From: Thermoplasmata archaeon
Lineage (GTDB): Archaea > Thermoplasmatota > Thermoplasmata > Lutacidiplasmatales > UBA184
Assembly: GCA_022749815.1 (NCBI GenBank)
Contig: JAKIWV010000001.1
Span: 1-64,000, forward strand
Length of the DNA stretch: 64,000 bases
Direction: 5' to 3'
The notes below the pieces were generated by a model. The model saw nothing but the letters and a program-made list of their open reading frames with translations. It was not told where the DNA came from and did not search any database. How positions within the stretch are numbered: position 1 is the first letter of the stretch; every line of letters starts with the position of its first letter. The position numbers and the translations under genes were made by a program. Positions 24,317 to 33,857 of this stretch are shown one piece after another.

Positions 24317-26950
24317 GTGAACGACCAAATCGGGCGGCTGATTCGGAGACTCAAGGAGCCACTTCCGCTGTTCATATTGGTCAACATTCCTCTCTTGTTT
24401 GCGTTCTACGACGCCTGGAACCTCAGCACCATCCTGTACGCGTCCAGCTATCTTTCCATCGGACTGAACCCCTACCACTACCACAACGAGATCCCGGGGG
24501 GCCTTCCCATTCAGGCCCTCGGACTGGTCGCGTACTACGGGTTTCAAGCCTTCCATTGGAACTACGTCGCCGCCGCCGCGTTGCTCAAGGTCGTGTTCAT
24601 GGTCCTGACGTATCTCTCGGGCCTTACGCTATCCCGAGTGGCGAAGCTCGAGGGTCTCGAGTATCATCGGAAGATACTCTACGCATTCGTTCTCAATCCG
24701 TTCATTCTGTTTGTGAACGACGTCTGGGTGGAGACCGACGTCATCATCATCTTTCTCTACCTCCTCGGGTACGTATCCCTCTATTACGGCTGGCAGAAGG
24801 GAGGGGAGCTCCGGTACCTCGTCCTGGGGGCTCTTCTGCTCAGTCTGGCCTTCCTGAGCTACTACTCCGTCGTACTCCTGCTCCCTACCCTGATCCTCTA
24901 TCGAGCTACGAACCGACAGAAGATCCAAACGCTGCTGGCTTTCCTCGGCATGGGAGGACTGCTCAGCATCCCGGTCATCTTGTTCAAGCTGAGTTCCGTG
25001 GGGACGCTTGCGGCCGGCCTTCAAGCCCCGGGAACCGGTGTGAGTCCGTATTCGGCATTCAACCTACTGGCACCATTCTCGGGGGACGCCCTCGGCGTGA
25101 TCGAACGCGCGTCCCTGATTATCGTGCTCGTCTCGTCAGTGATCATCCCGATTGCGTTGAAGAAATATGGTGTGAAGGAGCCCGGCAGCCTACTGGTCAC
25201 GTATTCGGCAGCGTTCTTGTTCTTCGTGAACACCGTCCCCAGCGACAATCTTGTTCTACTGGTCGGCCTCCTCTTGCTGGCCCTCATTTCTCTCCGAAGG
25301 GCGTCCCTTTCATATCGGCAGATCTTTGTTCTGCAGCTCTTCCTCCTCCCGCAGTTCATCATCGCGGAAATGCTCAATGGGGCCGGTGGTGCCACGGGAG
25401 TCTTCTATTGGTCGTACTCCCTGTTTCACGCTGCGCCGAACGTTTTCCGCCTCCTGGGCGACGGACCGGTCTGGAAGGCGCTGATCCTCGCGTACCTAGT
25501 GTCGTTCAGCCTTACAGTGCGCTACTTTCTCATTGCCAACCAACCCGGTCGTCCCGTATCCGTAGAAGCTCCCCCCGTCCCACTCACGCCGATCTCAGCC
25601 CGTCGACCCAGCGGTCGTCGCTCGCAAGCCGTCTCCGCAGTCCTCCTCGTGACGATTCTTCTCCTCGGAGCCTTGATTCCCTCGGCGCTCGCTGCCGACC
25701 CTCGGATCGGCGCGACATCCGCTTCCGTAGTCGGGTTCAATCCGGGTCTCTTCGTCCCGCTCGAGTACACCAACGAATGCGCGGGACTGCCAGAGTGTGC
25801 CTACCCCTTGTCCGCTCCTGGCTCGTATCAGGTCAGCACCTCCCAACCCGTTGTCTCCTTCGCCTCAACCGCCGTACCTATCGGACTCTATCGGAACCTG
25901 ACCAATCAATCGTTCATGATCAACCTGACAGCCAGCGCGCAGTGGGGGGCCGGCATTCAAGCCCCGTCTCTGCTGGATGTGGTCAATGGTTCCGCGTTTT
26001 ACGCGGGCCTCGGGAACGTAATGGCGGTCAATAACAGCTCCGCAGTGATCCCCTCGAATTCCAGCGTCTACACTTCAGTGGCGCTTGGCTCAACCCCCCT
26101 GTTTTCAGTTCCGAGTGAGATCTTTCAACTCAACGGCACGGGAGGGCTGTCGTACGGTCTTACTCCCGCCGCGTTGCCGGGCCACGAGCTATTGTTTGGC
26201 ACCAAGCTCGACAACTCGTCCGCAAAGACGACCGCCCTCTGGGATGTCAACGTAGGAAAAGTCGCCTACGACGCATTCATCCTAGGCAACCGCTTCGTGC
26301 TGGGGAATAGTTCCAGCCCCAACGGCCCTTGGCATTTCGAAACCACGCAATTTCGCTCCCCGGCGAATCGATGGTTGGTTACCGGGTTCGAAGTGACTGC
26401 CAATGGAACGAATCTCACCGGGTTCGTGAACGGGCTGACCCTTACCGAACCCTGGAACATGACTGCGGCGTCAACCGCCCAGTTGATCGTAGGGAAGTCC
26501 GGCATTTTCTCTAATGCGTTCCCCCCCTCGCCCTCGAGTTCGATCGTCGGTAACGTAACGAATCTGTATTCTGCGCCGATCAACGGGTCACTGTTCGCTC
26601 AGACGGCCTACGTGTGGACGGCGCTGTCTGGCACGCTGTCGACCTTTGGGTCGAACGGCACGGTAGCGGTCGCCCTATCGGGGACCAGCGAGCTGGCTAC
26701 GCTGCGGGTGGGCCCCCGAGTCATGCCCGTCGGCCCACTCCACGATTTGTGGATAGGGAAGCTGTCGGATGCACCAAATTCCCTGACTGTCGCCTTCGGG
26801 TCGCTAAGGATCAGCCCTCACTCGTCCGAGCCCAACCTTGAATTGATTGTCGTCGACTTTGCAGTGCTCATTCCTCTGGTCCTTTCCGTTTGGTGCCTGT
26901 ACCCCCTGTTGGAAAGGAGACTCTCGAGTAAGCACACTGCGAGTCGGTGA
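24317..26950 (+). CDS. GT-C-type membrane glycosyltransferase with C-terminal lectin-like domain
   Basis: The 877-residue product is a co-linear paralogue of the gene at 7620. It has about ten membrane helices to residue about 400, a loop NPFILFVNDVWVETDVII near residue 130, one helix near 445, a beta-rich extracytoplasmic region with many NxS/T sequons, and a final helix (FAVLIPLVLSVWCLYPLL) before a basic tail. The jellyroll-like segment starts near residue 622 in both (ELLFGTKLDNSS here). A lipid-linked sugar donor and an outer-face acceptor are inferred from the fold. The start is a GTG; no other in-frame start leaves the first helix intact. Unlike its paralogue it is not in a WbsX/DUF2079 operon. 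Confidence 0.8.
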   Translation: MNDQIGRLIRRLKEPLPLFILVNIPLLFAFYDAWNLSTILYASSYLSIGLNPYHYHNEIPGGLPIQALGLVAYYGFQAFHWNYVAAAALLKVVFMVLTYLSGLTLSRVAKLEGLEYHRKILYAFVLNPFILFVNDVWVETDVIIIFLYLLGYVSLYYGWQKGGELRYLVLGALLLSLAFLSYYSVVLLLPTLILYRATNRQKIQTLLAFLGMGGLLSIPVILFKLSSVGTLAAGLQAPGTGVSPYSAFNLLAPFSGDALGVIERASLIIVLVSSVIIPIALKKYGVKEPGSLLVTYSAAFLFFVNTVPSDNLVLLVGLLLLALISLRRASLSYRQIFVLQLFLLPQFIIAEMLNGAGGATGVFYWSYSLFHAAPNVFRLLGDGPVWKALILAYLVSFSLTVRYFLIANQPGRPVSVEAPPVPLTPISARRPSGRRSQAVSAVLLVTILLLGALIPSALAADPRIGATSASVVGFNPGLFVPLEYTNECAGLPECAYPLSAPGSYQVSTSQPVVSFASTAVPIGLYRNLTNQSFMINLTASAQWGAGIQAPSLLDVVNGSAFYAGLGNVMAVNNSSAVIPSNSSVYTSVALGSTPLFSVPSEIFQLNGTGGLSYGLTPAALPGHELLFGTKLDNSSAKTTALWDVNVGKVAYDAFILGNRFVLGNSSSPNGPWHFETTQFRSPANRWLVTGFEVTANGTNLTGFVNGLTLTEPWNMTAASTAQLIVGKSGIFSNAFPPSPSSSIVGNVTNLYSAPINGSLFAQTAYVWTALSGTLSTFGSNGTVAVALSGTSELATLRVGPRVMPVGPLHDLWIGKLSDAPNSLTVAFGSLRISPHSSEPNLELIVVDFAVLIPLVLSVWCLYPLLERRLSSKHTASR

Positions 26951-27288
26951 GCGCCTCTCTGGACACTACGGAGCCTCGGGCGCGCCAAGAGCCCGTGCTA
27001 CGGCGATCCTGTGCTTCAGGAACGACACTTGGGCGCCGGCCCGTGCTCCTTTCCTGAATCGGTGGGAGTTCTAGAGGGTGGCCGAACTCAATTCCCAGCT
27101 CGGCCTGTAGCCGTTCATTTCAGCCGAGGGCGTGGCACAACTCGCCCGGTTCTCCAGTGATTTTCGGTCGATTCGACGAGCGAGGGAAGTTCCATCGCGA
27201 TTCGGGAGGCGTGACGGTCGAGCGGTGGCAGTTGCGGCCCGTGCGGCGCAGGAACGTTCTTTAGGTCCATTCTGCAACTGAATTGCGA
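26951..27288. other. Intergenic region before galU
   Basis: These 338 bases contain no gene I can support. TTCTTTAG at 27257-27264 is a TATA-like element at leaderless distance from the galU ATG. Confidence 0.5.
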
Positions 27289-28128
27289 ATGAAGGTGGTG
27301 ATCCCGGCCGCCGGGTTGGGGGCAAGGTTCCTCCCGGCGACGAAGAGCATGCCAAAGGAAATGCTGCCGGTCCTGGACCGGCCGATCATACAATACGTCG
27401 TGGAGGAGGCCGTCGCCGCCGGCGCGGATGACATCATGATCATCACCGGTCGGAACAAGCGAGCGATCGAGGACCAGTTCGATTACCATCCCGAGTTCGG
27501 CGACCACCCCGCCTTGAGGGCCCTCGACGTGCTCACCCAGCAGGCGGATCTGTTCTTCGTGCGGCAGCGGCGCCCTCGTGGACTGGGTGACGCCGTGGTC
27601 TGTGCGGCGCGTCACGTCGGCCGGGAGCCGTTTGGGGTGCTTCTGGGGGACACCATTCACCTCTGCCGCGTTCCCCTCATGCGACAACTGCACGACCGCT
27701 TCGTGGAACTGGGATCCCACTCCAGCGTCATTGCGGTTGAGCGGGTCTCCGATTCGAAGGTCTCCGACTACGGAATTGTGGCGGGGGAGGAGGTTCGGCC
27801 CGGGGTGATAGACGTTCGGAGCGCCATCGAGAAACCTACCCTGGCAGAGGCCCCGAGCCGTTTCGGGATCACGGGCGCCTATTGGCTGACCCCCACTGTG
27901 TTTGATTGCATCCGGAGGACGGCTCCCGGACGGAATGGCGAGATCCATCTGACCGATGCCCTGACACTCCTCCTCCAGCAAGAGCACGTCTACGCGGTGA
28001 CCTTCGAAGGTACCCGGTACGACATCGGAGACCCGCTGCTCTGGTTGAGGGCCAACATTGAATTCGCCCTTCGAAACCCCCAGCTTCGCGATCAAGTCCT
28101 CGCATTGCTCCGCTCCGAGGCCGCATGA
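27289..28128 (+). CDS. galU: UTP-glucose-1-phosphate uridylyltransferase
   Basis: The 279-residue product begins MKVVIPAAGLGARFLPATKSMPKEMLPVLDRP, the GalU signature with the Lys-rich activation loop, and has LLGDTIH for the catalytic Asp region and YDIGDPLLWLRANIEFAL at the end. It makes UDP-glucose from UTP and glucose-1-phosphate in the cytoplasm. The ATG at 27289 is chosen over the TTG two codons earlier. A TATA-like box about 28 bases upstream suggests a leaderless mRNA. It is the first gene of an operon with a UDP-glucuronate decarboxylase and a truncated UDP-glucose dehydrogenase, so the pathway aims at UDP-xylose. Confidence 0.95.
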   Translation: MKVVIPAAGLGARFLPATKSMPKEMLPVLDRPIIQYVVEEAVAAGADDIMIITGRNKRAIEDQFDYHPEFGDHPALRALDVLTQQADLFFVRQRRPRGLGDAVVCAARHVGREPFGVLLGDTIHLCRVPLMRQLHDRFVELGSHSSVIAVERVSDSKVSDYGIVAGEEVRPGVIDVRSAIEKPTLAEAPSRFGITGAYWLTPTVFDCIRRTAPGRNGEIHLTDALTLLLQQEHVYAVTFEGTRYDIGDPLLWLRANIEFALRNPQLRDQVLALLRSEAA

Positions 28129-29132
28129 GCCGGAGGGCCCTCATCTCCGGCGCGGCGGGATTTCTCGGTTCCCACCTGGTCGACCGTCTCCTACAGGATG
28201 GTTGGCACGTTGTCGGAGTGGACAATCTCTCGAGTGGCCGCTTGCTGAACCTGAAGGGGGCTCGCGAGAGGCCGGAGTTCCGCTTCCTCCGGGCGGATCT
28301 ACGGAGGCCGGTTCGCCTTCCGAGCGCGGATGTCATCTTCCATCTGGCTTCCCCCGCCTCGCCTCCCCAGTACCAAATGGACCCCATCGGTACATTGGAA
28401 GTCAACGGATTCGGCACGAGCCAACTCCTGGCCAACGCGCGCCGCGATTCCTCGCGGTTCGTCCTCGCGTCGACGTCCGAAGTCTATGGAGATCCCCAGG
28501 TCCATCCTCAACCGGAGGAGTACTGGGGGCATGTCAATCCGATCGGTCTCCGGTCCTGTTACGACGAGGGCAAGAGATTCGCCGAGGCGCTCGCAACGGC
28601 GTGGCACCGCCAGCGGGGGGTAGACGTCCGCATCGCTCGCATCTTCAACACGTATGGTCCTCGAATGGCGCTGGACGACGGCCGCGTAATCTCGACATTT
28701 CTCGGACAAGGGTGGAAGGGCGACCCGATCACAGTGCAAGGCCGAGGCCGGCAGACGAGGTCGTTCTGCTACGTGGATGACCTGGTGGATGGCCTCGTCC
28801 GCATCGCCGAGGTCCCTCCGATAGACGGACCCGTGAACCTGGGGGACCCACGGGGTGAGCTCTCGGTACTCCGCCTCGCTCAACTCGTCCGGGAGATGAC
28901 CGGTGGCCGATCACAGATCGTATTTGTGCCGCGCCCCCCGGACGACTCCGAACAACGACGACCGAACATTCGACGTGCCCGAAGGCTCCTCCACTGGGCC
29001 CCGACGACCTCACTTCCCCAGGGTCTCCAGCGCACCGCCAACGCGGTCGCGCGAGAACTGCAGGAACGAGGCCTCGGACGCGGAAGGACGAATCCATCCA
29101 GGAAGACGCCACGACGGAAAGGGATCCGATGA
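28125..29132 (+). CDS. UDP-glucuronate decarboxylase (UDP-xylose synthase)
   Basis: The 335-residue product has ALISGAAGFLGSHLVDRLL and then an almost unbroken set of UXS blocks: HLASPASPPQYQMDPIGTLE, STSEVYGDPQVHPQ, YWGHVNPIGLRSCYDEGKR with the catalytic Tyr and Lys, ARIFNTYGPRMALDDGRVIS and GRQTRSFCYVDDLVDGL. This family oxidises and decarboxylates UDP-glucuronate to UDP-xylose. It is joined to galU by an ATGA overlap, and its own stop overlaps the start of the ugd stub. The enzyme that makes its substrate, UDP-glucose dehydrogenase, is broken here, so a second copy elsewhere would be needed. The C-terminal 20 residues are basic and unusual. Confidence 0.93.
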   Translation: MSRRALISGAAGFLGSHLVDRLLQDGWHVVGVDNLSSGRLLNLKGARERPEFRFLRADLRRPVRLPSADVIFHLASPASPPQYQMDPIGTLEVNGFGTSQLLANARRDSSRFVLASTSEVYGDPQVHPQPEEYWGHVNPIGLRSCYDEGKRFAEALATAWHRQRGVDVRIARIFNTYGPRMALDDGRVISTFLGQGWKGDPITVQGRGRQTRSFCYVDDLVDGLVRIAEVPPIDGPVNLGDPRGELSVLRLAQLVREMTGGRSQIVFVPRPPDDSEQRRPNIRRARRLLHWAPTTSLPQGLQRTANAVARELQERGLGRGRTNPSRKTPRRKGIR

Positions 29133-29329
29133 TCGCGCGCAGCAACGCGTCACCGCGGCTGAGGATCGGCATCGTGGGGGTGGGTCACGGCGGGCGGGCC
29201 ACCGGACTCGCCTTCGCAGCGCACGGAAGGTACGTTGTCGGGTTCGATACAGATCCGGACCTGCGCGCCTCAATAACGGTTCCCTCAATAGATCAAGCGG
29301 CGAGTCAGGGGTCGGGTGCTCCGGCGTGA
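29129..29329 (+). pseudogene. Truncated UDP-glucose dehydrogenase (N-terminal stub)
   Basis: Only 66 codons remain. LRIGIVGVGHGGRATGLAFA and then YVVGFDTDPDLRASI match the NAD-binding start of UDP-glucose/GDP-mannose dehydrogenases, including GxGxxG and the acidic end of strand two. Family members have about 430 residues; here the reading frame ends 15 residues after the match in unrelated sequence. No later fragment (catalytic Cys or C-terminal domain) is visible before the next gene, so a large deletion or replacement is likely. The start overlaps the decarboxylase stop as ATGA and its TGA overlaps a GTG of the next GT2 gene. Confidence 0.8.
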
Positions 29330-30216
29330 CTCCTCGCCTTCCCCCGCCCCCCACGCAGGGCGTGACCGAGACCTCCTTATCCCACCGCTTCCTCGGGAAC
29401 GAGCCGGGGGGAGAGGCCGATCGACTCGAGAAACCTGTGATTCGCGAGGGACCCGGGAATCCCCTCGAAGACGTCACCCTCGTCATTCCTAGCCGTAACG
29501 AGGCGGGCGCTATCGCGCAGGTGGTACGCGAATGGTGGGGTTCACGGCCCCCGGGGATCAAGACAGAGATTCTCGTTGTCGACGATGGGAGCACCGATGC
29601 CACCCCGGAAATCCTCCGTGAACTGCAACGGGAGATCCCGCTCCGGGTAGTGCGGAACACCCGCTCCCTGGGGTACGGCGAATCTCTCAAGATCGGCGTA
29701 CGGCAGACCCGGACCCCCTGGGTAGCCTTCACAGACGGGGATGGACAGTACGACCCTAGGGATCTTCCGACGTTACTGAATCTAGTGCGAATCGGCAATG
29801 ACATGGCCATCGGGATCCGCACACCGCGGCAGGACCCCTTCCTGCGGAAGGTCGTCTCACGCGTCTTCCGCTTGTTCCTCTCCGTCTTCTTCGTGCTGCG
29901 CGCCCAGGACCCGACGGTAGCCCTCCGGGTCGGTCGGACGGAGGTCGTACGATTCATCTCCGAGCAGACCCGGTACATGAACGGGGCTTTCCTGAACGAG
30001 TTCATGGTGCGCTTGGACCAGGGCGGGTATCGTTACGCCGAAGCACCGATCCGGCATCGCGCTCGTCGGTGGGGAGAGAGTAAGAACGTGCCCCACTGGC
30101 TTCTGCCGAAAGTGTCAGTGCAGCAGATCATCGCGCTCGTTCGTCTGTGGCGGGAATTCCATCGTCTCGGAGTGGACAGATCGGCCTCCGCCCCTCTCTC
30201 CACCGAGAGCCCGTAG
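29326..30216 (+). CDS. GT2 glycosyltransferase, dolichyl-phosphate sugar synthase-like
   Basis: The GT2 domain begins VTLVIPSRNEAGAIAQVV, followed by VVDDGSTDATPE and AFTDGDGQYDPRDLPTLL, the DPM1/PMT2-like FxDxDGQ block, and IRHRARRWGES near the C terminus. It should transfer a sugar to polyprenyl phosphate at the cytoplasmic face. It parallels the gene at 22071; DPTVALRVGR stands where that one has DMDCGFRIVRR. Two starts are possible: GTG 29326, coupled by GTGA to the truncated dehydrogenase, or GTG 29362; both leave about 30-45 residues before the domain. It closes the galU operon. Confidence 0.86.
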   Translation: MTPRLPPPPTQGVTETSLSHRFLGNEPGGEADRLEKPVIREGPGNPLEDVTLVIPSRNEAGAIAQVVREWWGSRPPGIKTEILVVDDGSTDATPEILRELQREIPLRVVRNTRSLGYGESLKIGVRQTRTPWVAFTDGDGQYDPRDLPTLLNLVRIGNDMAIGIRTPRQDPFLRKVVSRVFRLFLSVFFVLRAQDPTVALRVGRTEVVRFISEQTRYMNGAFLNEFMVRLDQGGYRYAEAPIRHRARRWGESKNVPHWLLPKVSVQQIIALVRLWREFHRLGVDRSASAPLSTESP

Positions 30217-30283
30217 CCCAAGCGGCTCATCTCAGAGTCTTCGCCCGGCTCCCGCCGGCCCCAGTCTCTTGGTACACCGAGTC

Positions 30284-31474
30284 CTAACCGCGCAGGCTGC
30301 GCTCGGGGAGCGCCTCCCGGATAAGTTGCAGGAAGCGTTCCGCCATAAGTGGGAAGCCAAACTGGGCTTCGATCCGGGCCCGGGCCGCCTGCCCCATTCG
30401 ATGGGCCGTTGGCTCGTCGTTCAGCATACCAGTTACCGCTCGCTTCAGGGCTTCCTCATCTCCTCGAGCCACGAGCACGCCGGACCGGCCGTTCTCGATG
30501 AGCTCGGCGGAGCCTCCCCCGTCGTACATGACGACGGGACGACCGGAGGCCATCGCTTCCGCCGCTACGAATCCGAAGGGCTCGTCCCAGAGTCCGGGAA
30601 CGACGACCAGGTACGCCGCACGGAACAGCTCCGCGAGCTCCAGGTGCGAAAGGTACGGGGTTCCCTCAATCAGTTCGTCCCCGGGGTCGTTAAGAATCCG
30701 AAATCGAACCTCGGGGAACTGAGCGTGCACCGCACGCGCCAAGCGAACGAAATGGGCGTATCCCTTCCGCTCCTGCCTCGAACGAGCCACCGGGTAGAGA
30801 ACCACCTTGGGACCCCCTCCCCACGGCTCCGCCCGAAACAGACCCGTGTCCACGCCGTTGTGGATCACCCGCACGTTGGTGTAGCCCGCCGCGGTGAGGA
30901 CCTGGCCCGCGAACACGCTGTTTGCCACCAGCGCGTCCGCCTGGGACAGCGCGGAGGGACGCAACAGAAGCTTCGAGTAGAGGGCGAGCGCCAGAGGAGG
31001 GGAAAGTACGGGAACGGGCAGACCCAGGTTCGGCGACATGTCGGCTCGAGAAATGTGTCGCAGGCACTTCATGAACCCCGGACTTGAACACACGCCCACT
31101 CCGTCGATGTAACGGGTCCCGATGGGGCAGGTCGGCCAGTAGATCTGCACGCACACGAACACCGGAACCCCCTCCTTCCGGGCGGCGATGACCCACGAAC
31201 AATCGAAGTCGAACCCTGCGAGTACGGCGTCGGGCCTCAACTCTCGAAGTCGACGACGATACCGAGCGACGCGCCAGGGCTCGGCGTCATACGGGACGAA
31301 GGCGAGCCGTGCAAGTTCCGAAAGGGTCCGGCGGGATCCTTCCCTCAGAACTTTCACTCCCCTCTGCATGAGTCCGCGCATCAGAAGCTCCGCGAACACC
31401 GGCTCACCTCCCGTCCAATCCGGCGCCAGTACCGCGCCGGCGTAGAGGACCCGAAGATCCCTTCCGTCAGCCAT
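30284..31474 (-). CDS. GT4 glycosyltransferase
   Basis: The 396-residue product is a two-Rossmann GT-B enzyme. The N-terminal half contains VLYAGAVLAPDWTGGEPVFAELL, and the linker holds NSVFAGQVL and VRVIHNGVDTGLF. The C-terminal half has VVVPGLWDEPFGFVAAEAMASGRPVVMYDGGGSAELI, the E-x7-E-type retaining GT4 motif. A Cys-rich stretch (CVQIYWPTCPIG... VGVCSSPGFMKCLRH) between residues about 105 and 140 is seen in some GT4 enzymes and may bind a metal or form a structural loop. Cytoplasmic, donor unknown. The ATG overlaps the end of the upstream GT-C gene by eight bases, so the two are co-transcribed. Confidence 0.9.
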   Translation of the reverse strand: MADGRDLRVLYAGAVLAPDWTGGEPVFAELLMRGLMQRGVKVLREGSRRTLSELARLAFVPYDAEPWRVARYRRRLRELRPDAVLAGFDFDCSWVIAARKEGVPVFVCVQIYWPTCPIGTRYIDGVGVCSSPGFMKCLRHISRADMSPNLGLPVPVLSPPLALALYSKLLLRPSALSQADALVANSVFAGQVLTAAGYTNVRVIHNGVDTGLFRAEPWGGGPKVVLYPVARSRQERKGYAHFVRLARAVHAQFPEVRFRILNDPGDELIEGTPYLSHLELAELFRAAYLVVVPGLWDEPFGFVAAEAMASGRPVVMYDGGGSAELIENGRSGVLVARGDEEALKRAVTGMLNDEPTAHRMGQAARARIEAQFGFPLMAERFLQLIREALPERSLRG

Positions 31475-33713
31475 GCGCTTGGTACCAGGCCGAGTACGGG
31501 GCCAGCGCCGGAAAAGCGGGATCGGGGAAGACCCCGGTGACCACTTGCTTCGCCCAATGGGCGAGGGCCGTGTCGTTGGACGGGTAGTACAGCACCTCAG
31601 GGAAGGCGGACTGGAGATCCGGCCGATGATTGTAGACGTTGAAGAGCACCGCGAGTGGCAGCAGCCCGGGTCCCACGTACCGGAGGAGGGAGGGGGCGAG
31701 CGGGACTAAGAAGTCACGGAACGGGTTTTCGGTCACGCCGGAAGTGGTCGCCCAGCCGGCCAGGACGGTCAAGTTCGTACCGAGTATTCCGACCGCTGGA
31801 GTCCGGGCCGCCAGCATTTCGATCAGGCTGGCCGGTGTCGACAGGTTCCAGCGGTACAGTGAAATAGACACGTCGGAAGCGGCGGGGATCCGGCTCATGA
31901 AGTCCGAAATGACGTAGCTCATGCCGGACGGGAACGCGGCGGGATTCGGGATTGGAACGCTGCTGATGAACCAACCGGAGCCGTTCAACAGGAGCCCCTC
32001 CAGCTGAGACGAGTTCGAGACCAGAAGGGATCCGGTCTGGAAAAACGTCGGTCCCTGGGTCGTGTAGATGATGGTCGAGGGTATTGGCCTCGCGTTGACC
32101 CAGTATTGTGCCGAGCCACAGTAGACGGCGGTAGGGCCCGGATCACTAGTCGCGACGACGTCAGACGAGTTCCGATGACCAACAACGTACTCCGCGGCCA
32201 ACTGATAGTTGAGCTGGGGGGTCCGCCAGAGGGCGGAGGGATTGACCGGGTCCAGGGAAAACGCAACCCACGGCACGAGGCTATCCGCCGGTGACGCCGT
32301 CCTCGACCCGTATATCGTTACGTTGGACGGTGCCACGACGCCGGGGAGGACCAGTACCACGACAACCGCGATGCCGAAGAGGGCCGGGACGACTCCGCGC
32401 AGGTGCGGGCCCCCCTGTAAACGGGGGGAGAGAAATCGGATCGTCCGCTGGCAGAGTTCGACAATCGCCAACGAGGCGACGAGGAACAAGAAGAACAGAA
32501 GGGGAACGATGTGGCGCTCGTATGCCGCGTGTGACACGAACGGGGCCGCCCCAGATACTGGGGTCGGCCCGTTGGTCAGGGACGCAAACAGACTGACACT
32601 CAGGAAGCCGGAGATGCAGAACGCCGCGAGTGCAATTTCGATCGGATTTCGTCGGCCAGTAATGAACACGGCCCCCAAGCCCGCGAGGGCGATGACGCCG
32701 GGGTAGTACTCGAGGAGGTACGGTCCGAAGGTGTTGCTCCATGCCAGGGGATGCGGCGGGAATCCCACCAGCCGAGTGAACGCCACCGCGTAGGCCAATT
32801 CGAGGGGCTTCTGAAGGACCACAACAAGGCCCACCATCGCCCCGAGAATCGCAAGAAGAACCCATGGTCGATACCGGTACGGGATGATCCGTGCGGAGGA
32901 GGGCTCGGTCGGTGAAACGGTCGGAGCCGGCCGTCCGAACCATCGTTTTATCGGTTCCCATCCAGCGGCGAGGAAGTACACCAGCCCGGCCGCTAGGATT
33001 CCCGGGAGGTAGAGCAGGAACAGAGAAAGGCTCGCGAGCCCCGCAAAAACTGCGAGCACGACCATGCCGAGCACGCAGGCGGTTCGCAAGCGTCGACTGC
33101 TTGCGTAGTGCCAAGTCATTGCCAGGAGGAATCCGAGGGCCAGTAAGACCACCAAGAGCATGTACCACCTCGCCTGACGGGACCAAGCAATGTACTCGGA
33201 AGAGAACGCAAGCATCGCGGCGAGCGCTATCCCGACGTACCGGTCCCGAAGCCGTGCGCCAACCGAATAAGCCAGCGGGATCAGCGCGATACCGAGGAGA
33301 GCCGATGGGAGCCGAAACGCGAGGTTCGTGGCACCAAGAACCCGAATTGAGAGTGCCTCCAAGTACGGATACAATGGTTCCCAGTTGTTGATCACGTGTT
33401 GGGAGACGATGATAGGGTAACCGTGTTTCAGCACGCTGAAGGCGAGGAGCGTCGATTGGGCCTCATCGGTCCAGATGGAGACACCACCGAGGTCGTGGAG
33501 CCGGTCGTAGCCTCCGACCAGCACGAAGCCAAGTATCACCAGAAGGGTTAGCCCATTCGGATTTACCAGCCAGTGGAACGCCGAAGCGCGGGTGGACTCA
33601 GTCGGAGCAACGGAGATTGAGTCCTGATTCGCGCCATTCGTCGTGGGAGCCTCCAGTGCTGAGCCTGCACCCTGCACCCCCGTCGAGACAGCCTGCCCTT
33701 CCTCGGACCTCAC
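31467..33713 (-). CDS. GT-C glycosyltransferase, PMT/ArnT-like (GT39/GT83 type)
   Basis: The 748-residue product has about 12 membrane helices up to residue about 430 and an extracytoplasmic C-terminal part. After the first helix comes GGVSIWTDEAQSTLLAFSVL; the acidic DE pair in this loop is the catalytic feature of PMT/ArnT-type enzymes. HVINNWEPLYPYLEALSIRVLG and FRLPSALLGIALIPLAYSVG are further family-type blocks. Such enzymes transfer a sugar from polyprenyl phosphate to a lipid or protein acceptor on the outer face. The N-terminal about 45 residues are polar and disordered. GTG start. It is followed by a GT4 gene in the same operon. Confidence 0.85.
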   Translation of the reverse strand: MRSEEGQAVSTGVQGAGSALEAPTTNGANQDSISVAPTESTRASAFHWLVNPNGLTLLVILGFVLVGGYDRLHDLGGVSIWTDEAQSTLLAFSVLKHGYPIIVSQHVINNWEPLYPYLEALSIRVLGATNLAFRLPSALLGIALIPLAYSVGARLRDRYVGIALAAMLAFSSEYIAWSRQARWYMLLVVLLALGFLLAMTWHYASSRRLRTACVLGMVVLAVFAGLASLSLFLLYLPGILAAGLVYFLAAGWEPIKRWFGRPAPTVSPTEPSSARIIPYRYRPWVLLAILGAMVGLVVVLQKPLELAYAVAFTRLVGFPPHPLAWSNTFGPYLLEYYPGVIALAGLGAVFITGRRNPIEIALAAFCISGFLSVSLFASLTNGPTPVSGAAPFVSHAAYERHIVPLLFFLFLVASLAIVELCQRTIRFLSPRLQGGPHLRGVVPALFGIAVVVVLVLPGVVAPSNVTIYGSRTASPADSLVPWVAFSLDPVNPSALWRTPQLNYQLAAEYVVGHRNSSDVVATSDPGPTAVYCGSAQYWVNARPIPSTIIYTTQGPTFFQTGSLLVSNSSQLEGLLLNGSGWFISSVPIPNPAAFPSGMSYVISDFMSRIPAASDVSISLYRWNLSTPASLIEMLAARTPAVGILGTNLTVLAGWATTSGVTENPFRDFLVPLAPSLLRYVGPGLLPLAVLFNVYNHRPDLQSAFPEVLYYPSNDTALAHWAKQVVTGVFPDPAFPALAPYSAWYQAHG

Positions 33714-33857
33714 TCTCGATCCTCAAAGGCGAATCCCGCCTCATCATTAGATAGTCGAGGGAAGGACATTAGCTTGAATGCGGAATGAAACCAGAAGTCG
33801 GTTTGGGTAGCTGCGGAAAGCATACGTCACTGGCTTCTGTAGCGGGTTCGATCCGTC

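Noticed and set aside
24151-26034. 627-codon ORF on the plus strand
   Set aside because: It is a shadow of the GT-C gene at 24317 in another frame; its text is Arg/Ser/Pro-rich with no hydrophobic pattern.
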